From Arabidopsis thaliana (lineage: Eukaryota; Streptophyta; Magnoliopsida; Brassicales; Brassicaceae): DNA of 64,000 bases. The translations under genes were made by a program, and so were the position numbers. This document shows positions 24,535-35,300 of this stretch, in pieces (within the stretch, counting starts at the first letter, position 1; each line of letters opens with the position of its first letter). Below the pieces are notes generated by a model, which had not been told where the DNA came from, made no database searches, and saw nothing but the letters and a program-made list of their open reading frames with translations. The stretch is taken from NCBI RefSeq assembly GCF_000001735.4, contig NC_003070.9, positions 19,763,971 through 19,827,970 on the forward strand. Direction: 5' to 3'.

Positions 24535-26463
24535 GACACCAAAAACTGAATCAAAATCCTCAGCTCAAGCTCGAATTAGGCCACTAGCATCATCAGACAC
24601 TAATTCCTATTAAACAAAATTAAGATTCAGATAAACTTTAAGTGCATTAATTTTCAGAAACAGAGAATGTTTTTGTCCTCTAAAACATCTCTGATCAGAA
24701 TTTATGAGTTAATTAATCAATCAGACAACTAAACAGCTAGATTAACCTTAGACTAAGTAACTCTTCACCAAAACCACACAAAACAAACATTTATGGATTT
24801 CCAAAAGAGATTTGAACAAAAAAGAATCGTTGGAAATTGCTTTAAGGTTTGATATGATCACATAAGAAAGTAAAAAAAAAAAAAGTTACAAGAAAACGTC
24901 TCACAGAGTATTTCAATAAGCAAAATCAAATCTAGGAATTGAAGGAATAGAGAGATTGGAACCTGAGTTTTTTTTCGTCTGTATTGGTGCAAGAGAAGAA
25001 GAAGAAAGAACTTTGCTTTGGTTTGATACGTTTGGTGAAGAAACATAAGACAGTTAAAAACACTATTGTGTGAATTAGAATTATATAATAGAGAGAGAAT
25101 GAATAATGAAAATGAAAATATGCCAAAAATAAAAACAAAACCTTTGTATGTTCATCAAAAGAGAAGTGGAAATTTCGTAGAGGTTATATCCAATTTGTGA
25201 AGCTACTACACGAAATCGGAAACAAATAAAAAATATCAAATATATCTTGCAATGCGAAAACGATATCATCGATTATTAAAATATCTTCACCAAAAAACAA
25301 AAACAAAAACAAACAGTTTTGTTTACATAATCTAGCGGATGATGTTTGTTTGTAGATGCACGTGTATAGCAGATTCAATCTCATAAGCTTGTTGTAAAAT
25401 GTTGTAAAAAAAAATTAATATAAAAATGTATAAATGTAACATATTCCGTAGTCATTGGGTTATGCTTATGCAAATGTAACATACGCTTAAGGAAATGTGA
25501 TAACAACACTTGAACTAACAACACTACCATTTTCTCTCTTTTTGTACTTTGCCAATTCCATTAAACTTTTCTATTTCTTCAGATTGTATCAAATTCTCTC
25601 TTTTTTTTCTTTTCTCTTAATACGTTGCCATAATTAAGAAGAATTCTCTATTTCTTTAGCTTGTAAAGTTGTATCAAATTTATAGAATTTTATTAATTAG
25701 TAATAAATAAAATTGGTTACTAAAATTGGATAAAATTTATAGAATTTTATTTAAAGTTACCAATTTTAGTAACCGATTGAATAATGGTTAACTTAACTAA
25801 GTAACTATGTGATAAATACAAACAACTTTAGGTGGAATTTATTGCGATTAGGAAACCAATTTTTTCTGTTTTGTTTTGAATTTGCAATAATTGTACTAGA
25901 ACAAGTCATATAGTAAGGTCCGTATAGGCCACGGTTATACCTGACAAAATTAATCAATAAATCTAAATATTATTTTTGCTTATAGAACAAAAAATCTTCC
26001 AACACAAGAAAATACCAATGACCAATGGCAATTAGTAGTTTTGATTAGTTCAGATTAACACATAGAATTTGACTGTTGACCTTAAAGGACCTACCAAACC
26101 AAAGACTAGAGTCAATAAGAGTATAATAATAGTATGTTTAGAAATAAATTAATAAATAATTTTCCATACCAAAAAAAAACAAAAACTTCAAGAAGAAACA
26201 AGAAACATAAATTGAAATGTGAACGCATGAACAAGAACTCTTTAATCTTCTTTTTCCTCAGTTTCTTCTTATGGGATCAACAAAAACTTGTCTTCCCTCT
26301 TTCTTGATTTCTCAAAGATCTGTTTTTTTTCTTCTTCATATTTGTAAATTTTCATTTTTTCCGTTTAAAAATTGGATCTTTTTTCTTCAGCTAAAACCCT
26401 GAAGATTCTTGGGAAGATCTTCTTAAAGGTCTGATCTTTGGGTGTTTCTTGGAGCAGGACCAA
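24535..26463. other. Divergent intergenic region (GT14 and PPI-like promoters)
   Basis: Region between two divergently transcribed genes. 24535-25100 probably contains the minus-strand leader and a leader intron. 25400-26200 is AT-rich, including a 15-bp inverted repeat (25715-25729 / 25760-25774). CT-rich leader sequence lies at 26240-26440. No gene is seen. Confidence 0.5.
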
Positions 26464-28046
26464 ATGAGTGCGTCGATATTACTGTGTGACGGCTTCGATG
26501 TGCGTCGAATTCTAACCGGGAAATTAAACGGTGATGAATCATCGACGGTGACCACCGAGGAAGACGACGAAGCTGTGTTTTCCGGTGAAGAGTGGTGTGG
26601 AGAGAGTTCTTACTGTTTTTACTTCGTTAAGCAATTCGCTTACGATGACCCTGAGATTAAAGCCAAGATTGATGAAGCTGATCATGAGGTTTATCATTGT
26701 AACACTGACCGGATTCACATTGCTAACAGATTGAAATCCAAAAGGGTAAGCCTTTTTTGGTTTTGTTTATTTTATTACATTTTGGAAACGTTCTGATTAG
26801 AAAGTGTGTGTTTTTGGTGTAGGCTGCGAGATTGTCTCTGGTTGCCTCAATGGAGACTTTGATGAGTATGAAAATAAATGAAGTAGAGAAGGAACAAGAA
26901 GTAGTTAGAGGGAGGATTTACAGGTTAGGTGAACGATTAAGTGAGATTAAGATGGAAATTGAGTTGTTGGATGTTCAAATGGCTTGTGTACTTAATCAAA
27001 GAGATAAAGCTGTTGAAAGGATTAAGTTCTTGAGGATGCAACGAGATAAAGGGGTGAGATTTTTCCGAATCTCCTTATATGTCAAGTTTGTTTCTTTCTT
27101 CATCAATTGGTTCTTAAAGATTGTTTATTTATAAGGTGTGTTTTGTTTTGTAGAATGCTGCATTTTACCAGAGCCGTGTTGTTATGAAGAAAGCTATAGA
27201 ATTGGCTGCTTCTGGAAATGTTAGAGATCTTGAAGAGCTCGCTGATTCCGAGGTTTGTCTTGTCAGTCTATTGTGTGAGAGTATCTGAGATTCGAGCATT
27301 TGTTCATAGTTTTTCTTTGTGTCTTGTCTTTCTGATAGGTTGAGAAATTTATGTCTCGTTGGAACAATGACAAGGCTTTTAGGGATAATTACAAGAAAAG
27401 AATCTTGCCTTCAGTTAACGAGCGAAAGCTGAGGTGCGATGTGCAGATTAGGGACCTAGAAGGCAATCTAGATACTGAGAATGGAAATGAAACAGTGGTG
27501 AAAAAAGCAATAGAATACAAGAGGTTTAGTACTGAGGAGGAGAGTGATGATTTTGATATCCCGGTGTATGAGAAGCTTGGAAAGGAGGAAAAAGAGATTG
27601 ATGAAGAAACGTTGAAGGAGAAGAAACGAGAAGAGCAGTTAGAGAAAGCTCGACTAGCGATGGAAAGGAAGAGGAAACTACATGAGAAAGCTGCTGCTAA
27701 AGCTGTCATAAGAGTTAAGAAGGAAGCTGAGAAGAAACGTAAGGAGCTTGATAAGAGAGCGAAGAAGAAGAAGGCTGTATGTAAATCTTCTTCTGTGGAT
27801 GTAGACAGAACAACAGAGACAGTCAGCGAGGCATCAAAACCAGAAAAGGAGAAGCTATTAAATGGGAGATCAGTGTTTCCAAAACAGAGAAGTTATAATT
27901 ATAGATATCACGGAAAAGGAAATGACGCTGTCCTTAAAGCCATCATAAAGCGTAGAAAAGCTTATAGGTTATGGGTTTGGACTGTTTCCTCCGCTGCAGT
28001 TGCTCTCCCACTCGCTCTCCTCGTTGTCTTCTATTACGTTCGATGA
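26464..28046 (+). CDS. Proton pump interactor (PPI)-like coiled-coil protein, tail-anchored
   Basis: Exons 26464-26745, 26823-27053, 27154-27252 and 27339-28046 total 1320 nt, 439 aa. I start at the ATG at 26464. Features: FYFVKQF followed by a [12 protein letters not shown] stretch, as in PPI proteins. A long, highly charged coiled-coil region follows (roughly residues 90-360), with [23 protein letters not shown] Glu/Lys repeats. One C-terminal membrane segment ([19 protein letters not shown]) ends in R, typical of a tail-anchored ER protein. PPI1 binds the C-terminal autoinhibitory domain of plasma-membrane H+-ATPase. This member is shorter than PPI1, so the same partner is likely by family but unproven. 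It appears to match At1g53110. Confidence 0.85.
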
Positions 28047-28827
28047 GAGGAAGAAGAAACATGAAAAGGTTTCTCTGAATTTTGGAGTGTTTAAGTGATG
28101 AGCAAACAGGTTCAAGGTTTAAAGTTAGTTTAGAAGCAAATGACGTTGGCAATAATGTCATAGTCAAGATGGAGTAGACTGAACAGTCGTGTTTGGTGTC
28201 ATATATTTCAGAGTAGCAGAGACATTCACCTCCATGATGAGATATGTTTGACATTACATAGCTGATTCGGTTGAACATATGACCTGGAGAAGCTCTTGCA
28301 CAAGGATCAAGTCAACTTTGGGACCTCGAACAACTCTCCATGGACGCAAATGTCTTGACCATGACTCCAAACACAGTCACTTCATAATTAATATGTTTTG
28401 ATCTCTTAGTTGAGTCTTAGGAACTAAAAAGCATCCTCTTAGTCCTTGTGTAGTAGCTTCAGAATGTGTGTACATGGAAGAGAGACCTCATGAATTTCTT
28501 ACTATCTTTAGATAAACACAACAACTTGTGGACTGACCATTTAGTACAGTCAAAGTCTCTTGTCTTGAAAATGTGATCGGAAAACTTTGAAACACTAATT
28601 AATTTGTTCTCGTTTTCCTTATCTGGTTCAATTATTTCTTTGAAACAACTCAGTCATGTAACAGTTCTTAACACAGAAGCTACCAACGTTTTTATTAGCC
28701 AATTTTGCTTGGATCAAACCCTCTATACCAAAGGGAGGTTTCGAGTTGTATTATATGACGAGAAACCTTCTACTGGACTTAGAGGCTTCTCCAAGCACAG
28801 GTTTCAGTTCAGAGACGAGAACAGGCT
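28047..28827. other. Intergenic between PPI-like and S4 genes
   Basis: Contains the 3' UTR of the PPI-like gene and the promoter of the S4-domain gene. Nothing else is recognisable; small ORFs here look fortuitous. Confidence 0.5.
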
Positions 28828-30635
28828 ATGGCTGTCACAAGCTTGGCTCCTCCATGGGTCATCTTGAGACTAGCTTTCCGGTCAGTAGCAGCTTCTTCTT
28901 GTCTCCACACAAATCAAAAAACCCTAATCACGAATCTCTCCATTCCCACTTCGTTTCCTCTCCGACAGTCAGGTTCGTCCGAAGTTTTGATTTTGGATTC
29001 ACCATCGTACTTATTCAATTGATGAAAGTTTCTCTTCATGATGATAGTTTGCAACTTTTCTTTGGGAATTTAGAGGTTAGGGCATTAACTTCATCAAAGT
29101 TTTGTTTTTTTTCTGATGAAATCTCTAATAAAAATTGCAGCTTTGAGAAGATGTTACAGTGCAGAAGCTATAAAAGGAGATGTAGATTTTCTCCTCAAAG
29201 GAGTTGGAGACCAAGCTGTTGCCAAAGAAGTCAAGCAAATTCTTGAAATGGTATATTCTCGACCTTGTTTTTCGTCATTGAGAGTCTTCCATCTTCATCA
29301 TCTCAATGGGATTTGTGATTTGTTTATTAGGCAAGACGTGCATCATCAAAAAGAGAAGTTCTTCATACAGATTTTCTCACACCACCTATTGTTAAGGAAT
29401 CAGTTTCACTATTGGAAAAATTTGCTGATGTTAAGATAGTTGCTCAAGGAGGTTACCCTGAGGTCTGCTCTTTCATCTTTAAAGAACAATTTCCTCTGAA
29501 AATGTTGAACTTTAAGCTGACAATTTTTGTGTGGATTCGTATATTTCTTAGGCTGAACGGTGTAGGATCTCGATTGGACATCCTGATGTCCTAACTAGTG
29601 ATCCAGATATAGTTGCTGCTTTGAGGTACAGGACATGAATGGTAATGTTCTCTTCTTGAGGTTTTTGTTCTTATATGAGTCTGAGTATGTTTATGTTTGT
29701 ATTTCTAGTATCACAGGGAATTTCGGGTTTCAACCTTGTTCTCACGGTGACTTCCTTGGTGCTATTCTTGGCACGGGAATTTCCAGGGAAAAACTTGGAG
29801 ATATCTTAATTCAGGTATCATCTGATGTATCCTGTCTAACAAAAATTTGTCAGCTCCATTTACAAAATATTTCCTTTAACATTGTTTCTTTGGCTGTTTG
29901 ACTTCACTGAAGGAAGAAAAGGGAGCCCAAGTCCTGATAGTTCCTGAACTAGTTGACTTTGTTGTTACCGCTCTTGACAAGGTTTAAACTTTTCTGGCTA
30001 GTTTGTGTAAAACCCATTAGCCAATATCTTGCCCTGCATTACTCTGACACTGTGTTGTTTTTCATAGGTTGGAAATGTTGGTGTAACTTGTAGTAAGATA
30101 CCTTTGCTTGCTCTTGAATACGAACCGCCTAGGTATGAGCTCTAATTCCTAGAAACATACCTTCTTTTTGCATTGGAAGTTTTTTTGCAGTGGCTTGATT
30201 TTGTTTGTTTGTTAGGACTAATTCCTTTAAAACCGTGGAGGCCTCGTTGAGAATTGATGCAGTAGCTAGTGCTGGTTTCAAGATTTCGCGGTCAAAGCTA
30301 GTTGATTTGATTAGGTAAACAAAAAGCTTTATTTTTCCATTTGATCTTTCATTGCATTCTCATATTTGCTAAAGAAAATTCTTCTTTGTATGCAGTAGCA
30401 AGGATGTTCGGGTTAACTGGGCAACCGTTACAAAGAACGGAACCATAGTGAAGACTGGTGATGTTGTCTCCGTTAGCGGGAAAGGGAGACTCAAGGTAAG
30501 AAAGATTGTTGGAAAGTGAGTTTAGTTACTGATTAGTTTCAATAACATTAACCTTTTTGTGTTCAATCACAGATTGGAGAGATCAATGAAACGAAGAAAG
30601 GTAAATTTGCAGTTGAAATCATCAGATATCTTTAG
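28828..30635 (+). CDS. Organellar S4-domain RNA-binding protein (YlmH-like)
   Basis: Ten exons: 28828-28972, 29141-29250, 29331-29462, 29552-29625, 29709-29814, 29913-29981, 30068-30132, 30216-30314, 30396-30495 and 30573-30635. The total is 963 nt, 320 aa, with all junctions GT-AG and in frame. The first ~60 residues are rich in Ser/Arg/Leu with almost no acidic residues, a transit peptide for plastid or mitochondrion. The core has GFQPCSHGDFLGAILGTGI, EKLGDIL and VPELVDFV, matching the YlmH/PSRP-type domain of bacteria and cyanobacteria. The C-terminal S4 fold (ASAGFKISRSKLVDLISSKD, then VNWATV and VKTGDVVSVSGKGRLKI) should bind structured RNA. The bacterial relatives sit beside cell-division and rRNA-related genes, so a role in organelle ribosomes is an inference. 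It appears to match At1g53120. Confidence 0.9.
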
Positions 30636-30976
30636 AAAGAAGCTGTAAACAAATTATCAATCATTCTTTTTCTTCTCTTCTCATAGTTTTTTATTTTTTT
30701 TGGACTAGTTCTAATTAATCTCTATTAATGTAAAAGAACCGACGAAAAAATCTACAAAGTTATAACAATTTATTTATTTATTTCTATTAAATAATCATGT
30801 ATGTGTTTACATATGTATACTCTCACTCACAAAATCATTACATTACATGCGTATGCATGAAGATTTTGTATACGTGAAATCCTTACGTATGCTAATAACA
30901 GTTTCTTCAAAAAAAACCAAAAATATAACAACTCAAAATTACGATATAACACTTTTTTCATTTTTTTCTATAAAAA
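30636..30976. other. Convergent intergenic spacer
   Basis: 341 nt between two convergent genes. It should hold both 3' UTRs and polyadenylation signals. It is AT-rich with no ORF. Confidence 0.6.
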
Positions 30977-31483
30977 TCAAGCATACCCACAATACCCGTA
31001 CTCGCATTTAACCCCGGACGCACATTTCCTAGTGCATTTCCCACAATGGTTAGGGTTAAAGTTAACGTAAGTGCAAACGCCACCGCAACAACGTTGCCCG
31101 AAACCGCATTTGTGACCGCATCGACCACAATTGTTCCTATCTCCTAGCACATTCCGACAATGCTTCTTGCAGCAATGCAAGAGGCTCGTCCCTTTATTCG
31201 CTTTTACGCCATTGCAAATGTTGTAACTCTCGACGTGACATCTCATTCCTTTCTTGATCTTCTTGTAGTGGGAAACTAGTAGCCTAGTTTTGGATGAAAT
31301 TGTCACGTTTGAAAGTATCGAGGGAGTTTCGTCGAGAATGTAGTACTCCGGGTCATCTTCTTGGTCGACAACTTCATCGGCTAAAACCGAGTTAGACTTA
31401 GATGTTGCTATTATTAGGAAATAGAGGATCAATGAGAGAAGTGAAGTGGCTTTAATGAAAGTATTAGGGATCTTAATGACCAT
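30977..31483 (-). CDS. GRI: GRIM REAPER (GRI), STIG1-type cysteine-rich secreted protein
   Basis: Intronless, 168 aa. The signal peptide covers about residues 1-35 (hydrophobic SLLSLILYFLIIA, cleavage near VLA/DE). An acidic stretch (EVVDQEDDPEYY) and a basic stretch follow, and then the STIG1 domain from about residue 84 with many paired cysteines (HCCKKHC, CGRCGHKC, RCCGGVC, HCGKCTRKC). Published work (from memory) describes an 11-residue peptide, residues 68-78, cut out by metacaspase AtMC9 and perceived by receptor kinase PRK5 to trigger ROS-dependent cell death. In this sequence residue 67 is Arg and residue 78 is Lys, as the Arg/Lys specificity of metacaspases requires. It acts in the apoplast. 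It appears to match At1g53130. Confidence 0.93.
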   Translation of the reverse strand: MVIKIPNTFIKATSLLSLILYFLIIATSKSNSVLADEVVDQEDDPEYYILDETPSILSNVTISSKTRLLVSHYKKIKKGMRCHVESYNICNGVKANKGTSLLHCCKKHCRNVLGDRNNCGRCGHKCGFGQRCCGGVCTYVNFNPNHCGKCTRKCASGVKCEYGYCGYA

Positions 31484-33953
31484 TTTGTTTTAAGTAAAAA
31501 GTAACCAAAGAGAGTTTGGCTTTGGAGCTGAGAAGAAGCAAGGAAAAGAAAGAGTGGGACTTAAGTGAAGATCTGTGTTCTTGCGATTGAAGAGGTATTT
31601 TAAGGCAGCAAAAACATTATTGAAACTTCGAATTTATTTTATTTTTAAAAGAAATTGTCTTTTTGCAGGCAATTGCTTAAATGAATTGACTTTTCCTCAA
31701 ATCTAGGCTACCACAAGTGATTGTTGTCTAGATTACGTCATACAATTTTGTATCTGATTGGCGAAAAAGGTTTTCAATGGTATGGTAAAACAGTTCTTTG
31801 AATCTTTCGTTATGGTTAAAAGACAAATTAATTTGACAAATAGATATGAAGGATTTTAGTAATTAAGTATCATATAAAATAATAAGATCGACTGTGAAAA
31901 TATTTCTGAAATACCTTACATAACTATAACATAAAAACAGAAAAGTAAACAACTTAAACTAAGTGAATGGCCTAAAAACCTAGAAAATAGCATGTCGATC
32001 TAAACATATAGGTACTATGAACAATACGGTCCATTTGCTTTTTCTCATCTACTATTAGTTTTCATATAATTTGAAAATCTTATGTTACTTTTTGTAGAGA
32101 GTATATATGGAGTTGAAGTCTATATAGTAGTCAGCAATGAGTAAAATCGTAAAGGAAAAATTCGAACATTAATAAATTTCGGTTCACAAACAAAAAAATA
32201 CTTGAGTATTGTACCATTATTATCTTTACTAACGTATTTTTACTTTCTGTCACTTTAGCTTTTCTATGACTTTGTTGATTGCTACTTTTTTTTTCAGAAA
32301 CATCAGCATTACCGTCAAGACACAAAACTACCAATCCATTTCCTTTGCTTCTGTTACATACGATTTATGTATAACTGTCAAGAACGTGAATGCATTTTTC
32401 AATACATATCATAATTGAATCAATATTATTGATGATAAAAGGTTACATTTGTTCTGTTGTATTATAATACCTTTATTATGTAAATTTGAAACTTGTTTGA
32501 TCTCGAGTATGAATTAGATTCGTGACTTCGTGTACGAAAACAATAAGAAAAGAGAGTCAAACTAATTAATTTAGGCTAAAAACCATAATGGAACAAACAA
32601 CACACATGACTGAAACAAAACAGCACAAGTGCTCTTTGAAATCATCAAAGTGCATGTACATGAGTTGTCTCTTAAAACAAAAGTTTTATTCAAACGTTGC
32701 ACGTGTGGTGACGGTGGAACTAGATCCTTCTTTGTTGCCATTAAAGCCGGTAAGATTCACACACCGGTTACGCTTACTACGCAACGGAACCTGGCGACTG
32801 TAATGTGCTCTCTCTACCTCTACGTGTCATTATCAAATGTTCATGACAGTCGTTTCATCACCTTCTAAGTTGATTAACTTACTCGGACCGTGAAGTCCAT
32901 AACGTTGAGCCGTTGACCATTAACCCTTTTTTACTAGCTCGTTGACCTAAACAACAACAGAAAAGTTGGAGGAAATAATGATACTATAATCTTATAAATA
33001 TACAACTTATATTGAAATATGTGAGAAATAATGATCATGTATTGTTCATTAATTATATATTCTGATCATTGATTCTAAATTCTATGCCGCACATGACATG
33101 CAAAGGCTATGTAAGCTATGAAGCCTATACGTGTTGACAAAAATATAAAATACGCATTAGCATAAAAACAAAAATCAAATAATAGAAAACTTATGTGAAA
33201 AAATTAATGAAAAATATTTTACACTACTAATCGAATTGGTTTAGTTACCGAAGCCGCGTTTTAGCCGAAGGCGAAGCCAGAGATCGAATCTCATAGATGT
33301 GCGACTCCACGGCCGTCGTCTAGCTTTCTTGAACACTAATCTCATAATTGTAATTATATATATATATATTTATATATATATATATCACTACAAGAAAAAG
33401 GTTGTCTTGGTTGTAAATCCTCTCATAATTTTTTTTATTAAAGTCTAATTTTTAGGATTTATGACTTTTTTTAATTTTGCAGTTTAAACTTCAAGTTTTA
33501 GAATTGAGAGTTTATATCTTTACAAGTTTAGAGTTTAATAAATTTGTTTTAGGGTTTATAATTAATGATAATTATTTAATGGTTTAGTTTATAAACTTTT
33601 TTTTTTACTATATTACGAAATTTTCCTTCAATGTAGAGGGTAGAACTCATCATATTTCGGTCTCACATCTTCATATGGAAACTGCAATATGTCAAAACGA
33701 GATATTTTCCTACTCCACATTATAATTCAGGATACATCTTTGCTTTTCTTTGACAAAACTAAATTATTTTTTTTAACGGGCAGCTTTGAAAAAACTAACT
33801 CGATTTAGCTAAATTAGTTTTAGTAGTGTATAAAATACTATGCATTAAACAAAAGATTCAAGTCATGTACTATCCTCCATACGCATAACCAATCATAGGC
33901 ATTGATGGACATAGTCCTAGACGTTTGGGTATTCGGTTCTCGTTCTTTAGGAT

Positions 33954-34078
33954 ATCAACTTTAGGATCCATATAGAAACCAAATAAATTTTGGTCCGGTT
34001 TTGGTTTTGTTAAGATCTCAACTTTAGCTTCAGTATAGAAATCAAAAGAATTTTGATTCGGTTTTGGTTCGAGTACCA
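33954..34078. repeat. 63-bp tandem duplication, about two copies
   Basis: The segment starting TATCAACTTTAG at about 33954 recurs 63 bp later as TCTCAACTTTAG, with a shared ATATAGAAAnCAAA and GGTTTTGGTT core. The AC/CCGAACC-type composition resembles dispersed repeats common in crucifer intergenic DNA. Confidence 0.5.
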
Positions 34079-35075
34079 TTCAGTTTAGGCATGTTCGAAT
34101 ATAGTTGAATCAAGAACCGATTTGGAATATCTTTTTTCTCTGATTCTAAAATACTTGATCGAATAACCAAATAACTAAAAAATCTAGTTGAGACTCTGTT
34201 TGGTTCCATTCGACGTTGTTGTTTTTCGGTTCTTGAGTATTTACCCAGGATGGATCCGTAATTGGGTACAATAATTTAATATATTTACAAGGATATTGAA
34301 GCCATTTACCACACTAAGCATTCCAAGAATACATAAGCAAAGAGAGTAAATATGGTATCATCCAAAGAATGACCAAAAAGAAGACTGGAACAACCAACCA
34401 AAAATGCAAGAACTGTAAGCTAATAACACACATAAAACATTGATTTTCAACAAAACTAACATTGTTTCAATACTAAACGAGCAAACAAACAATAAATGAC
34501 GAAGAAAAAAACATACAAATGTCCCTGTCTTTTAGAACATAACCTAAGAGACTCTTTCTATGATATTACTTTACCTATTAACATACAAAAACTGGATTTT
34601 GTATTATTGTATATAAATGTACTAGAGTAGAGAGAGTCAAGAAGCTCCAAATCTGACAAGTATGATCGCAAACTACAGTTCCTAGAATCGAAAAAATATT
34701 GAAAATAGAGTTTTGAATATGGTACTCAACCAAAAGATGAAAGTGCTACTAAAACAGAAAACTTGGTAAGGAGATCAAGAAAGATCCATTGCATATCCTA
34801 GAATATAACATACTAATCATCAATGTATGATGCATGATTCGAGAATGGCATTTCACATGTTTGAACTCATAAACCAAAGGTTTAGAGAATACGCGATACA
34901 AATACTACCTAATTTACACTATTGGAGTCTCTTTTACGTTTAAAATAACTGTCGTTTGGGACAAAACCACATTATATTATGTGCTTGAGAGGATTACGGG
35001 TTTTGACCCAAAACGTAAGTGGTAACCTTCAGGATTACGGTTTTTGTTAGGTCTTCGCAGCGAACGCGTTTTGCT

Positions 35076-35106
35076 TAACGGTTACTAATTACTCGATTGA
35101 CCGTTG
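35076..35106. promoter_or_regulatory. Paired MSA-type (MYB3R) elements of DRP5A
   Basis: TAACGGTTA on the plus strand (35076-35084) and CAACGGTCA on the minus strand (35098-35106) both fit the core YAACGGYYA of the M-phase-specific activator element. They lie about 200 bp before the DRP5A ATG, which suits a G2/M-expressed cytokinesis gene. Confidence 0.55.
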
Positions 35107-35185
35107 ATCCATCAGATACACCAACCGGACGGTCCTGAATCGTCCACGTTTTGCGGTTAATGTTAGGCCTACTAGATTAAAGTGA

Positions 35186-35201
35186 GGCCCAATACGGCCC
35201 A
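35186..35201. promoter_or_regulatory. Two site II (GGCCCA) elements before DRP5A
   Basis: GGCCCA occurs at 35186-35191 and again at 35196-35201, spaced 10 bp. Site II motifs are TCP-factor targets in genes of proliferating cells. Confidence 0.5.
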
Positions 35202-35300
35202 TTAATTCAAAATTCAAATTTTAAACCCCAACTTTCTTTCTACTACGCTCCGTCTTCTCCATCTCTGCGAAATTCTTACCGTTGTTTCTCTCCTTCGTCA

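Larger units (their letters stand above)
31484..35300. other. Long intergenic region before DRP5A
   Basis: No convincing gene in 3.8 kb. Contents: the GRI promoter (31484-31900), a TA microsatellite (about 33355-33385), a tRNA-like/SINE-like remnant (33240-33320), a 63-bp tandem duplication (33954-34078) and the DRP5A promoter with MSA and site II boxes (35070-35210). ORFs at 32131-32334 and 32588-32868 show no family. Confidence 0.5.

Noticed and set aside
26449..26463. TTG start upstream of the PPI-like gene (and at 48316 for the BKI1-like gene)
   Set aside because: A good ATG follows within a few codons in both cases, so the near-cognate start is not needed.
33350..33390. TA dinucleotide run
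   Set aside because: Ordinary microsatellite.
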